Origin: JABGQS01 sp963666505 | GTDB lineage: Bacteria > Bacillota > Clostridia > Christensenellales > SZUA-584 | Direction: 5' to 3' | DNA: 64,000 nucleotides | Assembly (NCBI GenBank): GCA_963666505.2 | Contig: CAXXXL010000003.1 | Span: 1,488,001-1,552,000 of the forward strand | Part shown: piece by piece, positions 32,710 to 40,644 of the stretch | How positions within the stretch are numbered: the stretch's first letter is position 1 | Layout of the letters: every line of letters begins with the position of its first letter | Notes under the pieces: model-generated | Database searches by the model: none | Told to the model about the DNA's origin: nothing | What the model saw: the letters and a program-made list of their open reading frames with translations, nothing else | Made by a program: the position numbers and the translations under genes

Positions 32710-34257
32710 ATGCCAAAGAGGACGGTTAAAAACACTCAAAACAGCAAACAGCAAAAAAGCAGGATGGATGCAAAAAAGCAGAGCGGGAAACGCAAGGGCT
32801 TTTTTGACTATATTTTTTCCGACCCCGGTAACAGAGCGAAGCCTAAACGGTATAGAAAAAAACAGGATAGAGTAGACGACACGCCGCAAAAAACAAAGCC
32901 CGTGCAGAAAAGATCAGTTAAGGGAGAGAAGAAAGCTCTTGTGCGGCTAATCACAGCGATAAAGAAAAGAATAGCAAACAGAAAAAAACCGACAACCGTA
33001 TCGGAAGGCAGGATGAAGAAGAGCGAAGAGAGTTTTTCTGCATTTGCAAAGGCATTTGTTAAAGCAATTGCAGTCCGGTTGGCATTGCTCTTTAAAAAGA
33101 AAGGCGCTCCTGCAGTAAACACTGCAGAGAAGAAAACGAAGCGCAGGAAGCTGCTCACATATGCAGGAGCCGGGGCGCTTATTATTACCGTAACGCTCTT
33201 ATTCATACTGGTGCCGGACGGACGGGCGCAAAGCAGCGATGATGAAGTTTCGAGCAGCCTTCTTGCGGTAGCGAAAACGCAGCAAAGCGAGCCGACAAAG
33301 ACGCCTATCAAGACGACCCTGCCGGAGCTTACACGTCCGGAGGTAACTGCCTCTGTAAACACGACCAACCCGACTGCTCAGACTGTTAAGCCGACACAGA
33401 CGCCTATACCTACGACAACACCTACTCCGACGCAGAAACCGACTCCAACGCCAACGCAGAAGCCAACTCCAACTCCAACGCAGAAGCCGACTCCAACGCC
33501 AACGGAAAAACCGACTTCAACACCGGAACCAAGCCAGGATATCGACGATATAGTAGCTGGATACAGAGTGGCGTCAAACAGCTATTATAATAAGATGGGC
33601 TTTGATACTAACTATTATGATTATACCGATACAGATCTGCTGATGGTAGCGCAGGTAATACACGGGGAATCGAAGAACCAGACGCTCGAGGGTAAAATCG
33701 CTGTTGGCAATGTTATCTTGAACCGTGTGCTTAACCCAAACTATTTTGGCAATACTATAAAAGCGGTAGTTGAAGCGCCGAGGCAGTTTACAGCTTATAG
33801 CCCTGATACAGTACCCAGCCAGGCTTGTTACGATGCAGCAAGAATGGTGCTTGATGATCAAAAGTGGGTCGTTCCGCAAAACGTTTATTTCTTTAATCCG
33901 AGCGGAAGCGCAGGGAGAAATACACTTTATAAAAAAATAGACGGACATTACTTCTTCTCTTATAACTATACGGGCAGGAACAACAACGGTTTAGTCCCCG
34001 ATGCCCTTTTCGAGAGGATATATGAGTGGCCGAGATACGGCTGCAAACCTGCAGCAAGAGTAAGAAACATGCAATCTATGCTGGCTTCGCTAGGCTATGA
34101 CGTCGGTGCAGACGGTTATTTCGGTATCGGCACTAAAGAAGCGCTGGAAAAATTCCAGAGCGACCACGGATTGACCGCAGACGGCGTTGCAGGGCAGGCG
34201 ACCTTAAAGAAGCTGATAAATACATACGGACTGGATAAATATTTAGATAATTTTTAG
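32710..34257 (+). CDS. Membrane-anchored SleB-type cell wall hydrolase
   Basis: A 515-residue protein. Residues 1-148 are strongly basic (Lys/Arg-rich, no signal peptide) and should lie in the cytoplasm. A single membrane segment follows at about 149-170 (ALIITVTLLFILV). Next is a Thr/Pro/Lys-rich linker (about 190-274, PTPTQKP units). The hydrolase domain begins LLMVAQVIHGESKNQT; the Glu of HGE (about residue 320) is the expected catalytic acid, and VGNVILNRVL and APRQFTAYS follow. A peptidoglycan-binding domain closes the protein (about 448-510, MLASLGYDVGADGYFG and DGVAGQATLKKLI). SleB hydrolases cleave spore cortex or vegetative wall. The gene is 20 bases from the DapF-like gene. Confidence 0.88.
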   Translation: MPKRTVKNTQNSKQQKSRMDAKKQSGKRKGFFDYIFSDPGNRAKPKRYRKKQDRVDDTPQKTKPVQKRSVKGEKKALVRLITAIKKRIANRKKPTTVSEGRMKKSEESFSAFAKAFVKAIAVRLALLFKKKGAPAVNTAEKKTKRRKLLTYAGAGALIITVTLLFILVPDGRAQSSDDEVSSSLLAVAKTQQSEPTKTPIKTTLPELTRPEVTASVNTTNPTAQTVKPTQTPIPTTTPTPTQKPTPTPTQKPTPTPTQKPTPTPTEKPTSTPEPSQDIDDIVAGYRVASNSYYNKMGFDTNYYDYTDTDLLMVAQVIHGESKNQTLEGKIAVGNVILNRVLNPNYFGNTIKAVVEAPRQFTAYSPDTVPSQACYDAARMVLDDQKWVVPQNVYFFNPSGSAGRNTLYKKIDGHYFFSYNYTGRNNNGLVPDALFERIYEWPRYGCKPAARVRNMQSMLASLGYDVGADGYFGIGTKEALEKFQSDHGLTADGVAGQATLKKLINTYGLDKYLDNF

Positions 34258-34277
34258 ACTGATAACGGAGCAGCGAT

Positions 34278-35150
34278 TTGAAAAACACAAATGCAGCAAG
34301 AAGAATAGCAAGACAAAAAAACGGCTGGCTGAAAAGCCACGGACTCGGCAACGATTATATCGTTTTTAATGCGGAGAATATAGACTTTGAGCTTAGCAGA
34401 GAAAACATTGTAAGGATATGTGACGAACATTTTGGGATTGGCTCTGACGGAATACTGCTTTTAACTGAATCAAAGCGTGCTGATTTCGGACTGACGATAT
34501 ATAACCCGGACGGGAGCACCGCCGAAAAGAGCGGTAACGGGCTGAGGATATTTGCAGATTATCTGTATAGTATGGGGTATACAGATAAAACGAAGTTAAG
34601 CATAGAAGTCGGCGGACAAGTCGTATGGTGTTCGTTGGAACTGGGCACTGACGCGGATGTTGAAAATATAACAGTAGATATAGGCAAAGCAACATTTGTA
34701 CCGGCGCAAATACCTGTTATATCAGATAAGCAGGAAGCACTTGATATTAAAATAGTGTTGGACGAAGAAGATTGGGTATTCTCTGCGGTCTCGGTAGGCA
34801 ATCCTCATGCGGTATTCATAGTTGATGACGTGAATGATATTGATGTTATTGAAACCGGATCGATGGTAGAATGCCATGAAATATTCCCGAACAGGATCAA
34901 CGTACAATTTGTCCAGGTTTTAGACAGAAACAACGCAGTAATAGAAATATTCGAGCGTGGGGCGGGCTATACGCTGGCATCGGGAAGCAGCTCGTGCGGA
35001 GTCGTCGCAGTCCTTTATAAAAAGGGGCTGGTGGACGAAAAGGTAAGCGTGCATATGCCGGGCGGAACGCTGGAAGTTGAGATAGACAAGGATTATAACT
35101 TAAGGCTGAGCGGGCCGGTTGAGAGGACAGCATGCGGAGTATTGCTGTAA
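34278..35150 (+). CDS. DapF-fold epimerase-like protein with both catalytic Cys replaced by Ser
   Basis: A 290-residue DapF-like protein with two symmetrical domains. The start is TTG with GGAG 7 bases upstream. Family marks are clear: HGLGNDYIVF, GIGSDGILLL, NPDGSTAEKSGNGLR, SVGNPHAVFIVDD, FPNRINVQFV and ERGAGYTLASGSSSCG. Canonical DapF has Cys in AxxCGNG and ACGTGxC. Here these are Ser85 and Ser235. The thiol pair that deprotonates and reprotonates diaminopimelate is therefore missing, so ordinary epimerisation is questionable. It may act on another amino acid or be a Ser-type variant. It sits with a cell wall hydrolase, keeping a wall-related context. Confidence 0.85.
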   Translation: MKNTNAARRIARQKNGWLKSHGLGNDYIVFNAENIDFELSRENIVRICDEHFGIGSDGILLLTESKRADFGLTIYNPDGSTAEKSGNGLRIFADYLYSMGYTDKTKLSIEVGGQVVWCSLELGTDADVENITVDIGKATFVPAQIPVISDKQEALDIKIVLDEEDWVFSAVSVGNPHAVFIVDDVNDIDVIETGSMVECHEIFPNRINVQFVQVLDRNNAVIEIFERGAGYTLASGSSSCGVVAVLYKKGLVDEKVSVHMPGGTLEVEIDKDYNLRLSGPVERTACGVLL

Positions 35151-35165
35151 TAATAGTAAATATTG

Positions 35166-35189
35166 GGGCGGTATTAACCGCTCTTTTTT
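35166..35189 (+). terminator. Terminator after the DapF-like gene
   Basis: GGGCGGT and ACCGCTC pair across ATTA and run into T. Confidence 0.75.
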
Positions 35190-35206
35190 AGTTCTTTGTT
35201 TTCCAG

Positions 35207-35235
35207 TTGTGAATGGAACGAAAGAAAGCTATAAT
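35207..35235 (+). promoter_or_regulatory. Candidate promoter of the AraC-family gene
   Basis: TTGTGA (35207-35212), 17 bases, TATAAT (35230-35235). Confidence 0.6.
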
Positions 35236-35264
35236 CATATCATAGAGTTGTTCGGAGGCTTGAT

Positions 35265-36122
35265 ATGGGCGGTTCAGGTATTATAAACATTCCCGCAGAG
35301 ATAAACGAGAACAAATTAGTATTTGTCTTTACCGATGCTTTTTATCTTGAGAGGGCAGTTGATTCGGAGATACATTCGCATTCTTTTTTCGAGATTCATT
35401 ATTTTCTTGAAGGGAGCGGCTGCGTAACAGTTGACGGCGAAAAGATGCGATTCGAGCCGGGGAAGCTGCTGTTAATAGCACCGGAGAAGTATCACATTCA
35501 GAGTATGGACAGCAAGAATACTGCAAAGTACATATTCAAATTCTATCTGGAGACTGTAAAAAATAAAAACGATGATATCACACTGTCATTGACGGAAAGG
35601 ATATTGAGCGACGGGTTTGTTTTAGCAAAAGACAACCAGGGCATTTTGGCAGTGCTGAGGGAGATAGAAAAAGAGCTGGCAGAAGAGCTTAAAGGGTATA
35701 AAGACATTGTTTCCAGCTTGTTGACAGTTGTAATGACAAAGCTGTGCCGGGAGTGTTGCGGTTCTTCGAAAACGGAAAAGCCGGACAAGCTGGAAGTTTC
35801 GGCAGGGACAGAAACAATTATTGATAACTATTTTGATCAGAACTTTAACAGGGGCGCAAAAATAGAAGAACTCTGTGGGCTTGTGCACTTAAGCTGCAGC
35901 CAGCTTTCCAGGGTGATACGGTCGATGTATGGTATGTCTTATAAGGAGAAGCAGGTTGAGACCAGGCTGAATTACATACAACACCTTCTGAAAAAAGATG
36001 AACTTACAATAGAGCAGATATCGCAGATGTGTGGTTTTGAGAGCGCTTCCGGGCTGTCTAATTTCTTTAAACGTCACAAGCTAATATCTCCTCAGCAATA
36101 CAGAAAACAAAGCAGAGTTTAG
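35265..36122 (+). CDS. AraC-family transcriptional regulator with cupin domain
   Basis: A 285-residue regulator. The N-terminal cupin sensor (about residues 20-110) has EIHSHSFFEIHYFLEGSG and FEPGKLLLIAPEKYHI, and the C-terminal pair of helix-turn-helix motifs (about 185-283) includes LCGLVHLSCSQLSRVIRSMYG and LTIEQISQMCGFESASGLSNFF then HKLISPQQYRKQ. Small molecules such as sugars usually bind the cupin. It precedes a DegT-type aminotransferase and an aldo/keto reductase on the same strand and may control them. Confidence 0.9.
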   Translation: MGGSGIINIPAEINENKLVFVFTDAFYLERAVDSEIHSHSFFEIHYFLEGSGCVTVDGEKMRFEPGKLLLIAPEKYHIQSMDSKNTAKYIFKFYLETVKNKNDDITLSLTERILSDGFVLAKDNQGILAVLREIEKELAEELKGYKDIVSSLLTVVMTKLCRECCGSSKTEKPDKLEVSAGTETIIDNYFDQNFNRGAKIEELCGLVHLSCSQLSRVIRSMYGMSYKEKQVETRLNYIQHLLKKDELTIEQISQMCGFESASGLSNFFKRHKLISPQQYRKQSRV

Positions 36123-36223
36123 GAAATAAAGCATGGCAGCGGCGAAACTGACCGATTATGCTATGTCTTTTTTTGCGTTGTCGTAATATTCTTATATCAG
36201 CAAAATAAACAGGAGGGCATACC

Positions 36224-37450
36224 ATGGATAAAGATCAAAAAGGTGATGTTTCGGGAAGAGGACTTGGCGGAGGATATAAGGTTCCTTTCCCGGGCAAGAT
36301 GAGTGAATACCTTCAGGAAGAAATAGATACGGTAACAGATGTTATGAAGAACAGCGATGTGCTTACTCAAGGAGCACATATGCAAGAGTTTCAAAAGAGT
36401 TTTGAGGAATATACAGGGGCAAAACATGCTTTTGCAGTGGACAATGCTTCGAATGCGCTGGTGCTTGCAATGGCACTGTGCAGGATAGAAAAGGGGGACG
36501 AAGTAATCGTACCGGCATACACGTTCTGTTCGACGGCAATAGCGGCGGGAATGCACGGTGCAAAGATAGTATGGGCGGATATGGATAATGACAGCTGGAA
36601 CGTCAGCCCGCAGGACATTGAAAGAAAGATAACACATAGAACAAAGGTGATAATAGCTGTTCATCTGCTGGGTATGCCGGCCGACATGCCTGCTATAATG
36701 AAGATAGCGCAAAAGCATGGATTAAAGGTGATAGAAGATTGTGCACAGGCACCGGGAGCAATGATAGGAGGGCAGATGTGCGGTACCTTCGGTGACTTTG
36801 GCTGTTTCTCGTTCCAGACTGCAAAGAACATATCCACACTGGGCGAAGGCGGCATGCTGACCGTGAAGAGTAAGGAGGATGCGGCGCTGGTACCGGGACT
36901 GCGTTTCGTGGGTGCTAAAGCTTTCCCCGAAGGCCGTGAGCGCTATTGGGTGCCAGCTATGAGTACCGTAGATGTTGACATCGAAGGACAGTGGCCGTAT
37001 AACTTCTGCCTTGGCGAAGCGCAGTGCGCACTTGGCTCAGTCATGCTAAAGCGTCTTGGGGACGTGAATGAAAAACTAATCGAGCAGGGAATGAAGATAA
37101 GACAGGCGCTGGCTGATATTCCTGAGATAACTTTTAGCAAGATACCACAGGGCTATAAGCACGTACACCATCAATTCGTCATGCACTTTGAAGGAACTGA
37201 AGGCAAGGACAGGAACGATCTTATGGACATATTGGTAAATGATTATAAGATGAGATGCATAGTTCAGTACTGGCCGCTTTATAACTTTCCTCTGTTTGCG
37301 AAGATGGGTTTCGGTGAACATAACTGCCCCGTTCTGGACGAATGGTGGGATAACTCTTTTAGTCTGCCATGGTGGTGCGGCATAGATGACGAAACGATAG
37401 ATTATATGACTGGCGCCGTAAAGGAAGCTATTGATCGTCTTAAAAAGTAG
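36224..37450 (+). CDS. DegT/DnrJ/EryC1/StrS-family aminotransferase
   Basis: A 408-residue PLP enzyme of the sugar aminotransferase family. K201 in FSFQTAKNISTLGEGG is the expected PLP lysine, and VIEDCAQAPGA carries the ring-contacting Asp. AGGAGGGCATACC precedes ATG. Such enzymes aminate keto-sugars for surface polysaccharides or antibiotics, but some are dehydratases or act on inositol-like substrates. No nucleotide-sugar gene is nearby, so the substrate could be a free keto-sugar or cyclitol. The partner aldo/keto reductase fits that idea. Confidence 0.85.
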   Translation: MDKDQKGDVSGRGLGGGYKVPFPGKMSEYLQEEIDTVTDVMKNSDVLTQGAHMQEFQKSFEEYTGAKHAFAVDNASNALVLAMALCRIEKGDEVIVPAYTFCSTAIAAGMHGAKIVWADMDNDSWNVSPQDIERKITHRTKVIIAVHLLGMPADMPAIMKIAQKHGLKVIEDCAQAPGAMIGGQMCGTFGDFGCFSFQTAKNISTLGEGGMLTVKSKEDAALVPGLRFVGAKAFPEGRERYWVPAMSTVDVDIEGQWPYNFCLGEAQCALGSVMLKRLGDVNEKLIEQGMKIRQALADIPEITFSKIPQGYKHVHHQFVMHFEGTEGKDRNDLMDILVNDYKMRCIVQYWPLYNFPLFAKMGFGEHNCPVLDEWWDNSFSLPWWCGIDDETIDYMTGAVKEAIDRLKK

Positions 37451-37470
37451 CTTTTAGGAGAAGTAGAAAA

Positions 37471-37612
37471 TGGCTGATGAGATATCAAGCAGGCAGAGAT
37501 ATATAGTTGCACTCGGACATGAAGAAGCGGACAGCGGAGAAATATATGAAATGGCAGAACGTTGCCGCATTAATTGACGAGGCGCACGACTGCGGAAGAT
37601 ATCAGCGGTAAA
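37471..37612 (+). pseudogene. Short overlapping frames, possible broken small gene
   Basis: A 35-residue frame starts at 37471 (MADEISSRQRYIVALGHEE) after TTTTAGGAGAAG and ends at 37578. In the +1 frame, 37520-37612 reads MKKRTAEKYMKWQNV then AALIDEAHDCGRYQR, which looks protein-like. Together they suggest one small gene broken by a frameshift; alternatively both are chance. The ribosome binding site before 37471 is good. Confidence 0.35.
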
Positions 37613-37621
37613 GGAGGAGCG

Positions 37622-38530
37622 ATGGAATACAGGAAAGTACCAAAAACAGAACTTGAAGTTTCAGCTATATGCCTTGGGACGATGACGTTTGGCACGCCGG
37701 TGAGCAGGCAAGACTCGGTCAAGCTAGTACACTATGCGCTTGAGCGTGGTATAAACTTCATAGACACTGCGAACATATATGAGGGGTATGCAAGGAAGAT
37801 CGGCAGCGCAGGCGGTGTGGCGGAAGAGTGTATAGGAGAGGCGCTGAAAGGACGAAGGCAGGGTGCAGTAGTTGCAACGAAAGTCGGTATGAGCGTAGGC
37901 AACGGACCGCTGGATGAGGGCCTTAGTGCAGCGGCTATAGAGCACAACCTGACTAAGAGCTTAAAGCGGCTTGATACCGATTACGTCGATATTTATTATG
38001 CGCATAGGTACGACGAGAAAACGGCACCGGAAGAGCTTGCAGGTGCGATGAACGAACAAATAAGAAAAGGCAGGATAAGGCACTGGGCGGTCAGCAACTA
38101 CAGTGGGCTGCAGATGGCGCAGCTTTTAAAAGCGTGCGACGAAAACGGACTTACTCGTCCGGTAATGTGTCAGCCTGCGTTGTCTCTGCTGAATGTTGAT
38201 GCGGTTGCGGATGTAATGTATGTGTGCTCAAGAGAGCGCATAGCGCTGGTTCCGTATCGTGTGCTGCAGAGAGGACTGCTGACAGGCAAGTATAAGCAGG
38301 GGCAGCAGGCGCCCAAGGGCTCGAGAAAACAGGAACAGCCCGGATGGGTGCCGGATGTAACGCACAAGGAAGCGGAAGAACTCGAAATGATAAGAGAGGT
38401 GTGCGGTAAGATCGGCACTTCAATGACACGCTATGCACTTGACTTTGTCTTGAAGCAGGCAGGTGTGGTGTCCGCCATCTTGGGAGTAAAGAACAGGGAG
38501 CAGATAGACATGGCTGTGGAGGGAATATAA
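37622..38530 (+). CDS. Aldo/keto reductase
   Basis: A 302-residue TIM-barrel NADPH oxidoreductase. Catalytic residues are visible: Asp and Tyr in INFIDTANIYEGYA, Lys in VVATKVGM and His in YYAHRYDEKT. The NADPH-binding end has GVVSAILGVKNREQ. AAAGGAGGAGCG precedes ATG 37622; a TTG at 37574 is not needed. It resembles YhdN/IolS-type reductases. Neighbours suggest sugar or cyclitol metabolism. Confidence 0.9.
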   Translation: MEYRKVPKTELEVSAICLGTMTFGTPVSRQDSVKLVHYALERGINFIDTANIYEGYARKIGSAGGVAEECIGEALKGRRQGAVVATKVGMSVGNGPLDEGLSAAAIEHNLTKSLKRLDTDYVDIYYAHRYDEKTAPEELAGAMNEQIRKGRIRHWAVSNYSGLQMAQLLKACDENGLTRPVMCQPALSLLNVDAVADVMYVCSRERIALVPYRVLQRGLLTGKYKQGQQAPKGSRKQEQPGWVPDVTHKEAEELEMIREVCGKIGTSMTRYALDFVLKQAGVVSAILGVKNREQIDMAVEGI

Positions 38531-38542
38531 AGGGTATAAAAG

Positions 38543-38571
38543 GAGCTGCAAAAAGTGCGGCTCTTTTTTTA
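38543..38571 (+). terminator. Terminator after the aldo/keto reductase gene
   Basis: GAGCTGCA pairs with TGCGGCTC across AAAAG and runs into seven T. Confidence 0.8.
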
Positions 38572-38681
38572 TGTGCAAAAAAATATTGGGAATATCCACA
38601 ATTGAGCCTAAATATAAATATCTATGGAAAAAGATTGAAAATATAGTATAATAGACAGTAATTGTTTTTTTGGAGGGAGAT

Positions 38682-38906
38682 ATGGGAAAGATAGAAATAG
38701 ATAAGCAGAAGTATGAAATACTGCTCGAACAGCTAAAGGTCTATTTCGCCGATGAGATGGACCAGCAGTTAGGAGATCTTAAAGCAAGGCTGATGCTCGA
38801 TTTCATACTGGAAAGCGTAGGGCCGGTGGTTTACAACAAAGCGGTAGCCGATATGCAGAAGTTTCTCTATGAGCGTATCGACGACCTTTACGAATATGAA
38901 AGATAA
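38682..38906 (+). CDS. DUF2164-family small protein
   Basis: A 74-residue helical protein with IEIDKQKYEILLEQLKVYF, DEMDQQLGDLKARLMLDFIL and GPVVYNKAVADMQKF, matching the DUF2164 pattern. ATG 38682 follows GGAGGGAGAT. It lies 23 bases before the aldehyde dehydrogenase gene and is probably cotranscribed. The role of the family is unknown. Confidence 0.78.
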   Translation: MGKIEIDKQKYEILLEQLKVYFADEMDQQLGDLKARLMLDFILESVGPVVYNKAVADMQKFLYERIDDLYEYER

Positions 38907-38929
38907 TAAAGCAGCAAAGGAGCCAAAGG

Positions 38930-40294
38930 ATGAGCGATATAAAAGCAACGCTGAAAATGCAAAGGGATTTTTTCAGAGCGGGGAAAACAAAGGACGTCGG
39001 GTTCAGGATAGAGCAGCTAAGGAAGCTGAGGTTTGCGCTTGAGGAGGCCGAGCAGGATTATTATGATGCGTTGAAAGCGGATTTCGGCAAGTGTGCATTC
39101 GAGGTGTATGTTTCCGAGCTTGCGCTGGTTATCAGCGGTATCAAAAGCTATGAGCGGCATTTAAAGCGCTGGACAAAAACAAAGACAACACCCCGGACGC
39201 TTGCATCATATCACTCTAAAAGTACTATTAAAATGGAGCCTTACGGTAACGTGCTTATAATATCGCCGTGGAACTATCCTGTGCAGCTTACTCTGTCTCC
39301 GCTTGTCGGCGCTGTTGCTGCGGGCAACACCGTAGTAGTGAAGCCTTCCAGGCATGTGCCTGAAACTACGGCGCTTATCAAAAAAACAATCGAGAAGGTT
39401 TTTTGTCGGGAGCACGTGGCGGTCGTTGGAGGCGGGGCAAGGGAGCACGTAGCGCTCTTGAAAGAGAAGTATGATTATATAATGTTTACCGGAGGTACTG
39501 CTGTCGGGAAAATTGTTATGAAAGCTGCTGCAGAAAATTTAACGCCGCTGACTCTTGAGCTTGGCGGGAAAAGCCCGGCCATCGTGGACGAGACTGCGGA
39601 CCTTGACAAATCGGCAAAGTCTATAGTTTGGGCAAAGTTTTTAAATGCCGGACAGACGTGCATAGCACCGGATTTCGTTATGGTGAAAAAGCAGGTTAAA
39701 GACAAGCTGTTAGAGAACATGCAGTTCTATGTAGAGAAGTTTTATGGCGAAGAGCCGGAAAACAGTCCGGACTTTGCACGAATAATAAACACGAAGCATT
39801 TTGACAGGATCACTTCGCTTATAGATTTTGACAAGGTAGTCACGGGCGGCGACAGAAACAGGCGGCAAAGGTATATTTCCCCGACTATAATGGAAGATGT
39901 GACTTTTGAAGATACGGTGATGCAGGAAGAGATATTCGGACCGCTGCTTCCGGTGCTGACCTACGAGAGCGAAGATGAACTGACAGAAAAACTGCGCAAA
40001 CGCCCGACGCCGCTTGCTATGTATGTATACAGCACAGACAAAAAAAGAGCCAGGAGACTGCTTGAAATACTGCCTTCCGGCGGAGCGGTCGTTAACGATG
40101 CGATGATACATTTTGCAAACCCGCATCTTCCGTTTGGAGGGATGGGCGGCTCTGGATTTGGGATGTATCACGGGAAGCGCAGCCTGGACACGTTCTCTCA
40201 TCACAGGGCTGTTGTTTACAGAAGCCTGCTGTTCGACCTTCCAAGGTATGCACCTTATAAAGGCAAGCTTAGGTTTATAAAGAAGTTTATGTAG
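38930..40294 (+). CDS. Aldehyde dehydrogenase (class 3 type)
   Basis: A 454-residue NAD(P)-dependent enzyme of the ALDH3-like group. The dinucleotide region is FTGGTAVGKIVMKAAAE, the catalytic Glu is in LELGGKSPAIV, and the nucleophilic Cys is in NAGQTCIAPDF. PWNYPVQLTLSP and EIFGPLLPVLTYE are also typical. AAAGGAGCCAAAGG precedes ATG. Aliphatic or aromatic aldehydes are likely substrates. Its 3' end overlaps the converging lipoprotein gene by 8 bases. Confidence 0.93.
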   Translation: MSDIKATLKMQRDFFRAGKTKDVGFRIEQLRKLRFALEEAEQDYYDALKADFGKCAFEVYVSELALVISGIKSYERHLKRWTKTKTTPRTLASYHSKSTIKMEPYGNVLIISPWNYPVQLTLSPLVGAVAAGNTVVVKPSRHVPETTALIKKTIEKVFCREHVAVVGGGAREHVALLKEKYDYIMFTGGTAVGKIVMKAAAENLTPLTLELGGKSPAIVDETADLDKSAKSIVWAKFLNAGQTCIAPDFVMVKKQVKDKLLENMQFYVEKFYGEEPENSPDFARIINTKHFDRITSLIDFDKVVTGGDRNRRQRYISPTIMEDVTFEDTVMQEEIFGPLLPVLTYESEDELTEKLRKRPTPLAMYVYSTDKKRARRLLEILPSGGAVVNDAMIHFANPHLPFGGMGGSGFGMYHGKRSLDTFSHHRAVVYRSLLFDLPRYAPYKGKLRFIKKFM

Positions 40295-40574
40295 GCGGGT
40301 CGCAGACGCTGCAAGGCTCATAACCCTGCTGCTTTGCCTGGCTGAGCGTTATAGGTATCTTGGAACTTGAAAGATGGGAGCAATCTTGAGTGTGATATTT
40401 TGAGCCGCTCTTTGTTATATATACTATTATCTCATCAGAATCCATATTATCTACATCGGCAGTTGGAAGGGGTGTACCGTGCTCTACCACGCCGCCGTTT
40501 TTGACTATATCTGAAGTGCAGGCGGAAAAAACAAGCAAAACAGCTATTAATATCAGAATTACGAATTTTTTCAT
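40287..40574 (-). CDS. Small lipoprotein with Cys/His motif
   Basis: A 95-residue secreted lipoprotein: signal peptide ending at FSAC, then a short linker and a C-terminal motif YHTQDCSHL with LSQAKQQGYEPCSVCDPP. This CxxHL plus PCxxC pattern is seen at the ends of secreted nucleases and small surface proteins and could bind zinc. GGTGG lies before ATG 40574. It is transcribed away from the hydroxyacid dehydrogenase. Confidence 0.75.
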   Translation of the reverse strand: MKKFVILILIAVLLVFSACTSDIVKNGGVVEHGTPLPTADVDNMDSDEIIVYITKSGSKYHTQDCSHLSSSKIPITLSQAKQQGYEPCSVCDPPT

Positions 40575-40644
40575 TGTACCACCAAAAGATGTTGATATAA
40601 TATTATACAGCAAAGCTATTTAAAACTGCAAGCGGAGGTTTAAC

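Noticed and set aside
33420..33530. Short tandem repeats considered as CRISPR or satellite
   Set aside because: They encode the PTPTQKP linker in frame within the cell wall hydrolase; no spacers.
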